From: a virus
Direction: 5' to 3' (one strand)
Virus record (IMG/VR): IMGVR_UViG_3300013005_000031
Coordinates: 20,013 to 84,012 of that record
DNA: 64,000 nucleotides
Shown here: piece by piece, positions 55,806 through 64,000 of the stretch
How the letters are laid out: every line of letters begins with the position of its first letter
How positions within the stretch are numbered: the stretch's first letter is position 1
Program-made: the position numbers and the translations under genes
The notes under the pieces: generated by a model
Databases searched by the model: none
Told to the model about the DNA's origin: nothing
What the model saw: the letters and a program-made list of their open reading frames with translations, nothing else

Positions 55806-57422
55806 TTATAGAGAGCCACCAGTAACTGGGTTTCTCATAACAATTTTCAAGACTTTAGTTGGATCTTTAACCCAAATAGCTGGCATTGTTTGAGACATCA
55901 TTACACGGTAACCATTGAATTGTCCAGAAGACTGGAACCCTTGAGTTCTACCCATGTAGTCCATAGTACCATTTTGATACCACCACTTCAATTGGTTGTC
56001 CCAAGAAAGTTTCAATAAGAAGATATTATCATTAGTGTTATCAGTGATATCAAAGATAATGAATGAGTAAGAAGATAATGGGAAACCATCAATGATTGGG
56101 TTCTCAATATCATTTGTATGAACATTGTCAAATGCTGGGTTAAGAACAAACTTAACATTTGCCAAGAATGGAATTACATATGAAGTATAAGCAAATCCAA
56201 AGTTCAAGTCCATACCTTTACCAGTGATAGCACCAATATCAGCAGCCTGAATTAATAAACCTGATGCAATAGCTTCTTGTCTAATGGCCTCATTAACCAT
56301 TCTCATTCCACCCATACCAGTTTGTACAACCAATGATCTTTTTGGATCTGGTCCTTGGAACTCAACCTTACCATTGAAGAAGTTATAGATTTCTCCACGG
56401 AATAAGTCAAGAGTAAAGTTATTTTTGTTGTATACTCTTTTGAACGCATTGTTCAACTGTTGCCAAAGTCCAGTAGAAAGTCTGATGTCATCTGGTCCAT
56501 CTTGCTTAACTCTACCACCTTGTCCCCACATTAAGTAAGTCTCAATGTCACTTGCAATTTTAGTTAAGTGAGCAGCTTCCATTTGAGTTAAGAAAGTTCT
56601 AGAAAGATCTCCATTATCAAATGCTTTTTTAACTTTATCCTTACCTAAAACTTTTACCATATCTTCTAAAGATGTGATAGAAGGATCATTAGTAGCACCA
56701 AAGTTTCTCCAGATCTCAGTTACAGGAACTGTACCATCTGCATTCATACCACCTTTGATCATTAAATCTGCTCTTGAAGAAACTGAATAATGTACGTGAG
56801 CTTCAGCACCACCAACAAAGTTGTAGTACTCACGGAAACCAGTTCTTGTAGTGATGTCAGAGAATCTTTCACCATACTCACCTCTTGCAGAACCTTTTCT
56901 AAAGAATCTAGTTCCATTGTTTAAGTATGAGTTATCCAAGAATTTAGTGTTGTCATTGTTCACAAGTTGAACTGTGTAAACATAACCATCACCTAATGGA
57001 AGAATATCTTCATCTGTAATGTACATCTCAACCCCATTATATTTGTCATAAGTGATGATATCACCATGTCCAAACTCTCTGCGGCTTAATTTAATTCTAA
57101 AGGTTGTTCCATCAATACCTTTGAAAGTATTAAGTGGTTCAATATCCTCAAGAATGTATGGAAGATCTGTAGAGACAGGAGTCTGCCACTTATACTCTCC
57201 ACGAGCATTATCTACCATAATTACATTTTTCCCACCAAAACTTGACATTTGGTAAAGAGGCATTTCTACCTTTTGAGACATAGCCCAAAGGTCAACTGGA
57301 CCTAAATCCATAGGTTCAGCATCTTTTAGCATGTTTACCAAGTGGTAAGAATCCACATGGGAACTTGCATTGTAAGCGGTATCCCGAAGGAATATACCAT
57401 TGTTTAAAATTGGAGTTGCCAT
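55806..57422 (-). CDS. Major capsid protein, 538 aa (crAss-like, HK97 fold expected)
   Basis: ATG at 57422, stop at 55806. Length and pattern fit crAss-like major capsid proteins: N-terminus with DTAYNASSHVDSYHL, then PVDLWAMSQKVEMP, YKWQTPVSTDLPYILEDIEP, HVHYSVSSRADLMIKGG, and a C-terminal half with beta blocks (GFPLSSYSFIIFDITDN; WWYQNGTMDYMGRTQGF). It is preceded by the scaffold-like gene and followed by a strong terminator, the usual layout for the most abundant virion protein. The HK97 fold is family knowledge and not visible directly. Confidence 0.9.
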   Translation of the reverse strand: MATPILNNGIFLRDTAYNASSHVDSYHLVNMLKDAEPMDLGPVDLWAMSQKVEMPLYQMSSFGGKNVIMVDNARGEYKWQTPVSTDLPYILEDIEPLNTFKGIDGTTFRIKLSRREFGHGDIITYDKYNGVEMYITDEDILPLGDGYVYTVQLVNNDNTKFLDNSYLNNGTRFFRKGSARGEYGERFSDITTRTGFREYYNFVGGAEAHVHYSVSSRADLMIKGGMNADGTVPVTEIWRNFGATNDPSITSLEDMVKVLGKDKVKKAFDNGDLSRTFLTQMEAAHLTKIASDIETYLMWGQGGRVKQDGPDDIRLSTGLWQQLNNAFKRVYNKNNFTLDLFRGEIYNFFNGKVEFQGPDPKRSLVVQTGMGGMRMVNEAIRQEAIASGLLIQAADIGAITGKGMDLNFGFAYTSYVIPFLANVKFVLNPAFDNVHTNDIENPIIDGFPLSSYSFIIFDITDNTNDNIFLLKLSWDNQLKWWYQNGTMDYMGRTQGFQSSGQFNGYRVMMSQTMPAIWVKDPTKVLKIVMRNPVTGGSL

Positions 57423-57451
57423 TTTTTATATTTGTTTTATTTGTTACTTAA

Positions 57452-58705
57452 TTAAAATCTTTTAAATAGATTATTTTTTGTTAATTTTTTAGGTTGTGAA
57501 GGAGCAGATGGTCTTCTTGGTTGTTCATCATATTGTGAATTTGTAGATGATGTTAACCTTCTAGACTGTTCAGTTTTTAATTGCTTAACTACTTTTTCAG
57601 TTGCTTGCTTGCTACCTTGTTCTTTAACTCTGTTTTTATATCCATTTGGATCTGCCAATAACCAAAGTGCTTCAGCAATTAGGTCATGTCTTGGCTCTAC
57701 AAACTGGTACTTCTCTAATAAGTGTCCAAGTAAGTTTGTAGGTTTACCAGAAATAGATGGATAATTAGGTTGAACTAATCCGGAGAACAACAAGCTTTGT
57801 ATTTTTTTATCTAATTTAATTCCTCCAATAGCTCCTGCAGATAATGTATTGTATACATTTTCCTGGTATGCTTTGGCTTGCTCAGCTTGTAATTGTTTTC
57901 TTTCTTCTTGTTCTTCAAGTTGTTGCTGTACAATTTCAGCTTGCATTGCATCAAGCTTAGGTTTAAATTGATTTGCTTTTTGCTCAAGTCTGTTTAAATC
58001 TTTCCAGTCTTGGATTTCTTCTTCAATCTCTTCAGGAGTACCAAATTGAGTAGCATGTAAATACTGTCTTGCAATTTCTGCTTGATCATATTCATCTGAT
58101 GGATCAAGTTGTCTCATCTCTTCTACATGAGCAAGAGTTCTAAACAGTCCTTTAAGATCAGTACCACCATCAGCAACATATTTAGCTGCAACTTGAAGTT
58201 CTTCTGGCAATGCCTCAAAGAATTCTCTTGGTGTATCTCTTCTAACTTGTTCTTCTCTTTCTTGAAAATTTGCTTCAAATAGTTCACGGAAATCTTTTGT
58301 TGTGTATTCTTCTAATGGTTTATCATCTTCAAAAGGAATAAGTGTTCCTTCATCTATCATCTTAATAGCTAGATCATACAAACCTGATTTATCTACTTTT
58401 GGTCTTCCTTTATTACCTGCATCTTCTTCCTGTGTGATAAGTTCATTAAGCTCATTGATTGTACTTTCAATCTCTTCTGGCTTAACATCTTCCTCATCTT
58501 TTTTTTCAGAGTCAGTTTTTTTGTCAAAGAACGATGTATCTACACTTTCCTTAGAAAACATAGATTTTGGTTTCTCTTCTTCTGCTGGGAGCATTACACT
58601 TTCTGCCCCAGGCATTCCAAAGATTTCATCAATATTTACATCCACTTGTCCTACCGCTGTAGAATCTTCTACCTGATTATCAGGATTTTCAATGTTTTCA
58701 CTCAT
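57452..58705 (-). CDS. Scaffold-like capsid assembly protein, 417 aa
   Basis: ATG at 58705, stop at 57452. An acidic N-terminal half (EEEKPKSMFSKESVD, KKDEEDVKPEEIESTINELN), a long helical coiled-coil centre around residues 240-290 (EIVQQQLEEQEERKQLQAEQ) and a basic C-terminus (KKLTKNNLFKRF) are typical of phage scaffolding proteins. Its place between portal and capsid genes agrees. Preceded by an 88-base AT-rich gap with a candidate promoter box. No protease motif seen, so scaffold removal must occur otherwise. Confidence 0.75.
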   Translation of the reverse strand: MSENIENPDNQVEDSTAVGQVDVNIDEIFGMPGAESVMLPAEEEKPKSMFSKESVDTSFFDKKTDSEKKDEEDVKPEEIESTINELNELITQEEDAGNKGRPKVDKSGLYDLAIKMIDEGTLIPFEDDKPLEEYTTKDFRELFEANFQEREEQVRRDTPREFFEALPEELQVAAKYVADGGTDLKGLFRTLAHVEEMRQLDPSDEYDQAEIARQYLHATQFGTPEEIEEEIQDWKDLNRLEQKANQFKPKLDAMQAEIVQQQLEEQEERKQLQAEQAKAYQENVYNTLSAGAIGGIKLDKKIQSLLFSGLVQPNYPSISGKPTNLLGHLLEKYQFVEPRHDLIAEALWLLADPNGYKNRVKEQGSKQATEKVVKQLKTEQSRRLTSSTNSQYDEQPRRPSAPSQPKKLTKNNLFKRF

Positions 58706-58720
58706 CTTGTTGGTTTTATG

Positions 58721-58740
58721 TTATACTTTAATATACAGAA
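58721..58740 (-). promoter_or_regulatory. Candidate promoter box upstream of the scaffold and capsid genes
   Basis: Minus strand reads TTCTGTATATTAAAGTATAA, sharing GTATATTAAA with boxes before other units. It lies in the 88-base gap between portal and scaffold genes, a likely place for a capsid promoter. Confidence 0.4.
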
Positions 58741-58793
58741 TAAACTTCAAAAATTTAATCTTCTAGAAAAAAATACTGTAATATATAGCTAAG

Positions 58794-61538
58794 TTATTTT
58801 TCTTTCTTTGGATTGCCATCATATTTGTTTTTGTTTTCCTGTGCAATTTGTAGTTGTTTCTCTGCAATTTCCCTTTCTGTCTGAAGTCTTTCTCTTTCTA
58901 TCTGGTTCTTCTGGTTCTCAATAGTCATTCTATTTACTTCTTTTTCTCTTTGAAGTCCAGTTTGTTCTTGATACTGTTCAGTCTCTCTAATATCTTTCAT
59001 TGCATCTCTATAGTCAGACATTTGATTTTGATCAACATCTGCCGTAGCTCCATAACCTGCAGCTCTAATTTCAGCAACCAAGATATCTCTTTGTCTGTTT
59101 TTCTCATTTTCAGCAGCAACAGAATCAATCTTCATTTGCTCAATCTCTTGTTGTTTTTGAAGTTGTTCTTGTTGCATTTGCTGTTGCTGTTGCATTTCTT
59201 GTTGTTTCTGCTGTTGTTGTTTTTGTTCAGAATCCTTAAGAACAACATTAAGAGCAGCAATAGAGTCTGACTGAACAACTTTACCTAGATCAAAAATAGA
59301 TGCGCCTGTAGTATTATTTTGAATTGCCATTTGCTTTAACTGCTCAAGAATAGCTCTATGATTTGCATTAGTACTAATAGCAATATTAAGATCTCTAAGT
59401 AAAAGATCAGTACCGTTAATTTCAAAGTTTACTTTCTCATCTGCAGAAGTAATATAAGTTAATCTAGCAGATGGTTTAGTAGAATGATAGTATTGAGCTA
59501 AGTCAGTTCTCATCTGATGCACCCTAGGCATTAGATAATCACAATGCTGAATAAAGAATATTTCTGTTTGAGCATAAGATGCTTGCATTGCCTGTTCTAC
59601 TCCGGTAGCAGTTGATTGAGATAATTGTTGCCCCATTCTTTGAGGGTTAACTCCAATTACTTCATATGCTTGTTGTTTAAAGTAGTTAGCTAAATTTATC
59701 CTAGACATTAATCTATTTGTTTGTTCTAGATCTAGTTTTTGGAAGTGTTGGAAGTTTAATGCATTCTCTGTATTTGTGATAGATGTATCTAAAGGAAGAA
59801 TCTGGAAATTCTTCATTGCTACATAAGCTTTAGCATAATTACCTTTACCCCAATCTTCACCTAATGAATGTCTTGGTAAAGAGTTTTGATCAAGCATGAT
59901 TACTGTACCAAGCTCATCAATTAATATATCTGCAATCTGATTGTTTACAATGTTATATCCAATCTGGTATGGCTTCATTAAGTCAATAAGTGCAGTAGAC
60001 TTAGTATTTCTATCTGAGAATACAGATCCTTCTACAGGAAGTTTACATCCATATAAATTAGAATCTCCTTTAAACTGAAACTTAAGTGGGCCAATGTGGT
60101 TTCTATTTACACCAATATAGATAGGTGAGAATCCACCTGGGTTATTCATACCCCAGAATGAAGGTACATTTGGTCCTATTTTTACTCCACCCCATACCTC
60201 ATTAATCCAGATCCAATCTATATGCTCTCCAAAAAGTAAATTATCTTTTGTTTTATTTTTAAAGAGTCTAGTATCATATATTGGTTTATCTGTTATCTTA
60301 TAGTCTTCTGTAACTATATCATTACTTACTTCACCTTCTTCTGTGATCTTTACAAGATGTCCAACTTTTCTTTGTGACTTCCAGTATGCTTGAGTTACTC
60401 TAAGTAAGTATGCCGTACCTTGATCATAGTAATCTTCACCCTGAGAAAGTATCTGAGTAACAACATCTGCTCCATCTAATACATTACCAGACATGAAAGA
60501 TGTGTATTGTCTATATGCAAGAGATGGCATATTAGTATTCCATTCATGTGTTTTTGTACCATCATAGAATGAACCATCATTTTGTAGACCCCCAATATTA
60601 TATCCAGCAGATCTAATTGGATATACAGACTCTAGAGCCTCATGTTGTTCTGTAGTAAGTAAGTGTCCAAATTTATCAATTACATCTGACACAGTGTACA
60701 TATCTGTTTTACCTACCCAGTTTCCTTGTGAGGTATATCTAACATCTGGAGACTTGTGATAGAATGTTAAAAGTGGATTCCATAATTCTACATCATAGTC
60801 ATCTTCCATCATGTGAAAATGCCAGAACTCTCTATCAGTAATAAGCATATCTCTAAATGCTCTTTCCTCAAGTTCATCCATTCTAAATCTTTCTACATCT
60901 ACTTTATGCTGATGTTCTGCCCACTGCTCTACCATTGAACGGTAATCTTTTTTGAAAAACTGTTCAATCTCTGGTAAAGTTTTTAAATTTTCAGGCTGTA
61001 GTTGTTTTGTGGCTTCTTCTGAATTTGGATCTAAACCTTGTTCAAGCATAGCTGCTAACATTTTAGTTGCAGCATCTGCCATTAAAGTTTGCTCAACCAT
61101 TCCTCTTTTTTGCTCAAGCATCTCATTGTAAGAGAAATCATCAATGGCTCTATAGGTAAGTCTAGTAGATCTTTTAGCAAATTCAGCTACTAGTACATTA
61201 ACAACATTGGGTATAATAGGATAAAACTTTAGTTCAAGGGCTGATACATCTTCTTTGGTTAATACCTCTATAATATCTTTATACTCATTATCCTCTTCAA
61301 AAATATAGTCAGATCTATCAATTACCCCTTTTGCAAGTTTATAGTTTTTTAGTAACCGTCTAGCATTTCTTCTTATTTGTTTTAATCCTTGCCATTCTAA
61401 CCAGTCTAAGTTCCAGGCAGCCCATTCTTCAGTTTTATCTTTTTTAGGTAAAAACTGTAATGGTTGGGTAATACTACCTAATCTATTCTGTTCTGTTTTA
61501 GCTCCTTTCTTAAGTTGTAATGCGTTATATACTTGCAT
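58794..61538 (-). CDS. Portal protein, 914 aa
   Basis: ATG at 61538, stop at 58794, 6 bases after TerL. The region of residues 40-760 shows the mixed alpha/beta layout of portal proteins (WAAWNLDWLEWQGLKQIRRN at the start; later NYFKQQAYEVIGVNPQRMG and QSTATGVEQAMQASYAQTE, which resemble portal stem and wing helices). The C-terminus (residues 770-914) is a Gln-rich coiled coil with near-pure Q/K/E stretches, probably the barrel or a tail that reaches into the capsid. Length fits crAss-like portals. It forms the DNA channel at one capsid vertex and binds TerL during packaging. Confidence 0.9.
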   Translation of the reverse strand: MQVYNALQLKKGAKTEQNRLGSITQPLQFLPKKDKTEEWAAWNLDWLEWQGLKQIRRNARRLLKNYKLAKGVIDRSDYIFEEDNEYKDIIEVLTKEDVSALELKFYPIIPNVVNVLVAEFAKRSTRLTYRAIDDFSYNEMLEQKRGMVEQTLMADAATKMLAAMLEQGLDPNSEEATKQLQPENLKTLPEIEQFFKKDYRSMVEQWAEHQHKVDVERFRMDELEERAFRDMLITDREFWHFHMMEDDYDVELWNPLLTFYHKSPDVRYTSQGNWVGKTDMYTVSDVIDKFGHLLTTEQHEALESVYPIRSAGYNIGGLQNDGSFYDGTKTHEWNTNMPSLAYRQYTSFMSGNVLDGADVVTQILSQGEDYYDQGTAYLLRVTQAYWKSQRKVGHLVKITEEGEVSNDIVTEDYKITDKPIYDTRLFKNKTKDNLLFGEHIDWIWINEVWGGVKIGPNVPSFWGMNNPGGFSPIYIGVNRNHIGPLKFQFKGDSNLYGCKLPVEGSVFSDRNTKSTALIDLMKPYQIGYNIVNNQIADILIDELGTVIMLDQNSLPRHSLGEDWGKGNYAKAYVAMKNFQILPLDTSITNTENALNFQHFQKLDLEQTNRLMSRINLANYFKQQAYEVIGVNPQRMGQQLSQSTATGVEQAMQASYAQTEIFFIQHCDYLMPRVHQMRTDLAQYYHSTKPSARLTYITSADEKVNFEINGTDLLLRDLNIAISTNANHRAILEQLKQMAIQNNTTGASIFDLGKVVQSDSIAALNVVLKDSEQKQQQQKQQEMQQQQQMQQEQLQKQQEIEQMKIDSVAAENEKNRQRDILVAEIRAAGYGATADVDQNQMSDYRDAMKDIRETEQYQEQTGLQREKEVNRMTIENQKNQIERERLQTEREIAEKQLQIAQENKNKYDGNPKKEK

Positions 61539-61544
61539 AACCTA

Positions 61545-63743
61545 TTATTTAATATTTTTAAATGCAGATCTTTTAAACCCTCCACTACTGTTCATCATTT
61601 TATTCCCCATATGTTTAAACGGACTCTTATTTAATTTAAACAAATTTTCTGACTTTTGCAAGTTTTTAGCAGCATCATCCATTATTGCTCTTCTTAAATA
61701 ACCTCTGTTAGATTGTTGTATTTTCATGAACCCAACCAATGCTGCAAAAGAAACCAGTCTATCCACGTTTACACCTTCTGAGTATTCTCTCATCTCTTTG
61801 ATTAACATTGGATCAGGAATTCTTTCTATACCATAAACTGTTTTTACTACAGTACCATCTGGTTTTACTTCTTGATCTAATTCTTCTTTAGTATATTCTA
61901 TAGCATAGCTTAGTAAGTGTGCTTTAAATAATGTACCGGTATTTTTCCATCCATATTCTTGAAACACATTGTTGTTAGAACCTAAGTCTTTTAGAAACAT
62001 AATCTGACTTTTTGGAACTAAATACCTTTGCTTTCTTCTTTGGATCATGTACTGTATAAACAATGAGATATTATTTTCTACTAGTGCCCAAGCATTATAC
62101 CACTCTATTATAAGTTCTAATTGTTTATGTGTTTGATTAATATCATCATATCTACCACACCAAGCTGCTACTATTTTATCTTGTTCTATATATGTCTCTA
62201 TCTCAGTACCTGTATGTCTTGCTACTTGTACTGGAGCTTTCATTATATATATGGAACATAGTGATTCTGAGGTAGTTGTCTTTCCTTCACCAACAGGGTC
62301 AATAGATGCATAATACTGTCCAAATTGTGGATCTGCAATAGGTCTTTCCCAAACAACTAGACATCCAGTTTTATCTTCTGTCTTCTTATTAACTGGGAAT
62401 TCCATGATAGGCCTTTTGTTACTTTTTGTAACTATAGCTTTTCCTTCTGCATCTGCAGAAATATCTAAGAACTCATAAGCATATTCTTTTTCTTCTATTC
62501 TTCTTTCCTGTGCAGCAAGAAGATGTGGTGGGAATACAGATACTGTTCTATGGGCAAATGCCTCTCTAATATTTCTAGGATGCTGAGAGATTCTTAACTG
62601 ATAATCTTCTGGGGCAAGTTCTTCCTTCCACTGTTTAAACTGTTTGTCCAATGCTTCTAATGCATCTTCTACAAGTGAATTACCATAATCATCTATGTGT
62701 GGAGGCATAGACCATTGCTCAGGAATAAACAAACCTGAGAGACCTGTTGTTCCTTTCTCATCTATTAGATCTGTTTCCACTGCATAGATATCTTTAGATG
62801 TAGGATTTAAGATCATGTCCTTAAGTGGAAGACATTGTGATAAATCACCCACAGATCCTGCAGCTATAAATACTCCTGTAGTAAGTAAACCAGATCTCAT
62901 TGCTGGTCTCATGTACTCATATGTATGGTCCATCTTAGGTGCAATCCCAGCTTCTTCATGAAAGAAGTATTTAACTGGACCCCCTACACCATTTGTTGGA
63001 TCTTTCTCAAATGACATGCCTTGCATTGTACCTTTAAGACCAACTTCATTTTTTCTATCTCCTTTTCTTACTTCAATCTTCTGTTGCCACATCATTACTT
63101 TATGTGGAGTCATTGGCCTATACCATGCAGTATGCTCATTTAAGAAAGCAGCATATTCATCTAAGAACTTCCAAGAACCTTTCTCATTTATATAATCTTT
63201 AAGACTTGCTCCTATTTTCAGAGTAACCCCAGCTTCAAACCAAATCTGGTTTAATAGCTTAGCCATGTGAAAATAAGAAGAAGCTATCTGTCTTTTTTTA
63301 AGAATAGCTACATGCTTATAGTTGAGCTCTGCCAATAGTTCATAGAGGGCCATGTGATATTGGGCATCCCTGATTTTAGCAAAGTCAAAGATTTGTTGTT
63401 CCTTATCAAATATTGGTAAGAAATTGAGCCACATATAGTAATCTCTTGTAAGATACCAAGTGTTTTCTCCTGACTTGTAAATAACTCCTCTTCTACATCT
63501 AAGCTTTTGTTCATCCCAGTAATTGATGAAGTCTTTGGACTTAAATGGAGAGTCGCAGTAATATCCATTTCCTCTAAAGGTTCTTGATTCAGAATTAAAT
63601 AATAAGCTAGTTTCATCAAAATTATATTTACCAGGTTCTTTAAAAATGTCTCTTATAAATGTAGCAAAGTCTTCTCTTGAAGAAAAGTCTGTAACAGTCC
63701 AAGTTCCATTGTCATAGGTTGGTATGTTTTCAAATATCTCCAT
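61545..63743 (-). CDS. terL: Terminase large subunit, 732 aa
   Basis: ATG at 63743 overlapping the stop of the preceding gene (TAATG). ATPase half: a deviating Walker A-like KKRQIASSY at residues 149-157 and Walker B VKYFFHEEAG at 257-266 with E263/E264. Nuclease half: acidic triad candidates D482 (SIDPVGEG), E556 (ALVENN) and D661 (NVDRLVSF), the RNase H-like layout of TerL enzymes. The C-terminus is basic (KSPFKHMGNKMM). It packages DNA into the prohead through the portal encoded next to it. The missing classical GKS in Walker A is common in crAss-like and other TerL variants. Confidence 0.92.
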   Translation of the reverse strand: MEIFENIPTYDNGTWTVTDFSSREDFATFIRDIFKEPGKYNFDETSLLFNSESRTFRGNGYYCDSPFKSKDFINYWDEQKLRCRRGVIYKSGENTWYLTRDYYMWLNFLPIFDKEQQIFDFAKIRDAQYHMALYELLAELNYKHVAILKKRQIASSYFHMAKLLNQIWFEAGVTLKIGASLKDYINEKGSWKFLDEYAAFLNEHTAWYRPMTPHKVMMWQQKIEVRKGDRKNEVGLKGTMQGMSFEKDPTNGVGGPVKYFFHEEAGIAPKMDHTYEYMRPAMRSGLLTTGVFIAAGSVGDLSQCLPLKDMILNPTSKDIYAVETDLIDEKGTTGLSGLFIPEQWSMPPHIDDYGNSLVEDALEALDKQFKQWKEELAPEDYQLRISQHPRNIREAFAHRTVSVFPPHLLAAQERRIEEKEYAYEFLDISADAEGKAIVTKSNKRPIMEFPVNKKTEDKTGCLVVWERPIADPQFGQYYASIDPVGEGKTTTSESLCSIYIMKAPVQVARHTGTEIETYIEQDKIVAAWCGRYDDINQTHKQLELIIEWYNAWALVENNISLFIQYMIQRRKQRYLVPKSQIMFLKDLGSNNNVFQEYGWKNTGTLFKAHLLSYAIEYTKEELDQEVKPDGTVVKTVYGIERIPDPMLIKEMREYSEGVNVDRLVSFAALVGFMKIQQSNRGYLRRAIMDDAAKNLQKSENLFKLNKSPFKHMGNKMMNSSGGFKRSAFKNIK

Positions 63744-64000
63744 TACTGATCATATGCCATTCCAATACCACCTCTTACTCTACTAGATTGTTCCTCTTGT
63801 AGATCTTTGTATGCACCTTTAAATGATGCTCTAATTGCCTCATAGTTCTTAGCAGCATTTACTAAAGCTGTAATATTACCATCCCGCCCGTGTGTGATAG
63901 GTGTAGTTTCCATATATCTACCTAATCTATCTAACATGGATGCAATACCTTTGTATGCTCTGGATGTAGGTGTTTCATACATTCTCTGGCAAAACTGTAA
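63743..64000 (-). CDS. 3' part of a small protein upstream of terL, partial
   Basis: The frame is open to the window edge; an ATG at 63982 would give 79 residues, but the six codons before it are also open (ending FCQR) and I recall longer homologues, so the true start is probably outside. The visible part (YKGIASMLDRLGRYMETTPI, then GRDGNITALVNAAKNYEAIR and a VRGGIGMAYDQ tail) is helical and soluble. Its stop overlaps the terL start, so translation is coupled. A small-terminase-subunit-like role is possible by position but not shown. Confidence 0.65.
   Translation of the reverse strand, partial: LQFCQRMYETPTSRAYKGIASMLDRLGRYMETTPITHGRDGNITALVNAAKNYEAIRASFKGAYKDLQEEQSSRVRGGIGMAYDQ

Noticed and set aside
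58854-59270. 138-residue plus-strand Leu/Phe-rich frame resembling a membrane protein
   Set aside because: It is the antisense of the Gln/Glu-rich coiled coil at the portal C-terminus; CAA/CAG repeats read as Leu-rich on the other strand.
1-64000. Alternative genetic code (reassigned TAG or TGA), known in some crAss-like phages
   Set aside because: Long frames are intact and genes end cleanly under the standard code; no in-frame stops interrupt conserved domains.
1-64000. tRNA genes, CRISPR arrays, insertion sequences, integrase
   Set aside because: No cloverleaf-like GC-rich blocks, no regularly spaced repeats and no transposase or integrase-like frames were seen; almost all sequence is coding on one strand.

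Overview
This window is a stretch of a tailed double-stranded DNA phage genome, most likely a crAss-like phage (order Crassvirales) of a Bacteroidota host. Three things support this. (1) The gene order is terminase large subunit, portal, acidic/basic scaffold-like protein and major capsid protein, followed by connector-type proteins, a long muzzle/stabilization-type protein and then a run of giant cargo-type proteins. (2) The giant polypeptide at the left edge carries the sequence SGADFDIDKL, which matches the DxDxD active site of the virion-packaged single-chain RNA polymerase described for crAss-like phages (phi14:2 gp66 family). (3) The DNA is AT-rich (about 30% G+C by eye), coding is dense, and the standard genetic code gives intact reading frames. 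All supported genes are on the minus strand, so the text reads backwards: transcription runs from position 64000 towards 1. I saw no tRNA, CRISPR array, insertion sequence or integrase.

Layout in the direction of transcription. 64000-55.8 kb is the packaging and capsid module: 3' end of a small protein, TerL, portal, scaffold-like protein and major capsid protein, closed by a hairpin terminator. 55.7-50.8 kb holds a conserved protein of unknown function, a cluster of eight small mostly very basic proteins, a probable connector/ring protein and a Dps/ferritin-like protein. 50.8-44.1 kb encodes a likely abundant surface or tail protein and a cysteine-rich set of putative fibre/adhesin proteins, including a 52-residue zinc-ribbon-like gene, with terminators at about 49.07 and 44.05 kb. 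44.0-36.2 kb carries three probable tail-ring or connector proteins and the 1827-residue muzzle/stabilization-type protein. 36.2-1 kb is six giant genes in tandem (1741, 1506, 1256, 1119, 1052 and 2413 residues) and then the RNA polymerase (at least 2935 residues, running off the left edge).

How the parts probably work together: TerL and portal fill the scaffolded capsid with DNA. The ring and muzzle proteins make the short tail. The giant proteins are probably packaged in the particle and ejected into the host, as known for crassvirus cargo proteins, where the polymerase starts early transcription. Several giants also carry enzyme-like modules: a SET-like domain and a zincin motif in the 1741-residue protein, a PD-(D/E)XK nuclease signature in the 2413-residue protein, a zincin motif in the polymerase chain, and a phage-typical IQSD module in the 1506-residue protein.

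The most unusual layer is a set of short peptide modules shared by otherwise unrelated virion proteins: a terminal LTxxEIxxYxxGG module, [KR]xGG motifs, LPKA motifs and CPPG cysteine mini-loops. These could mark protein processing, packaging or ancestral gene fusion. No stretch above 300 bases lacks a gene.
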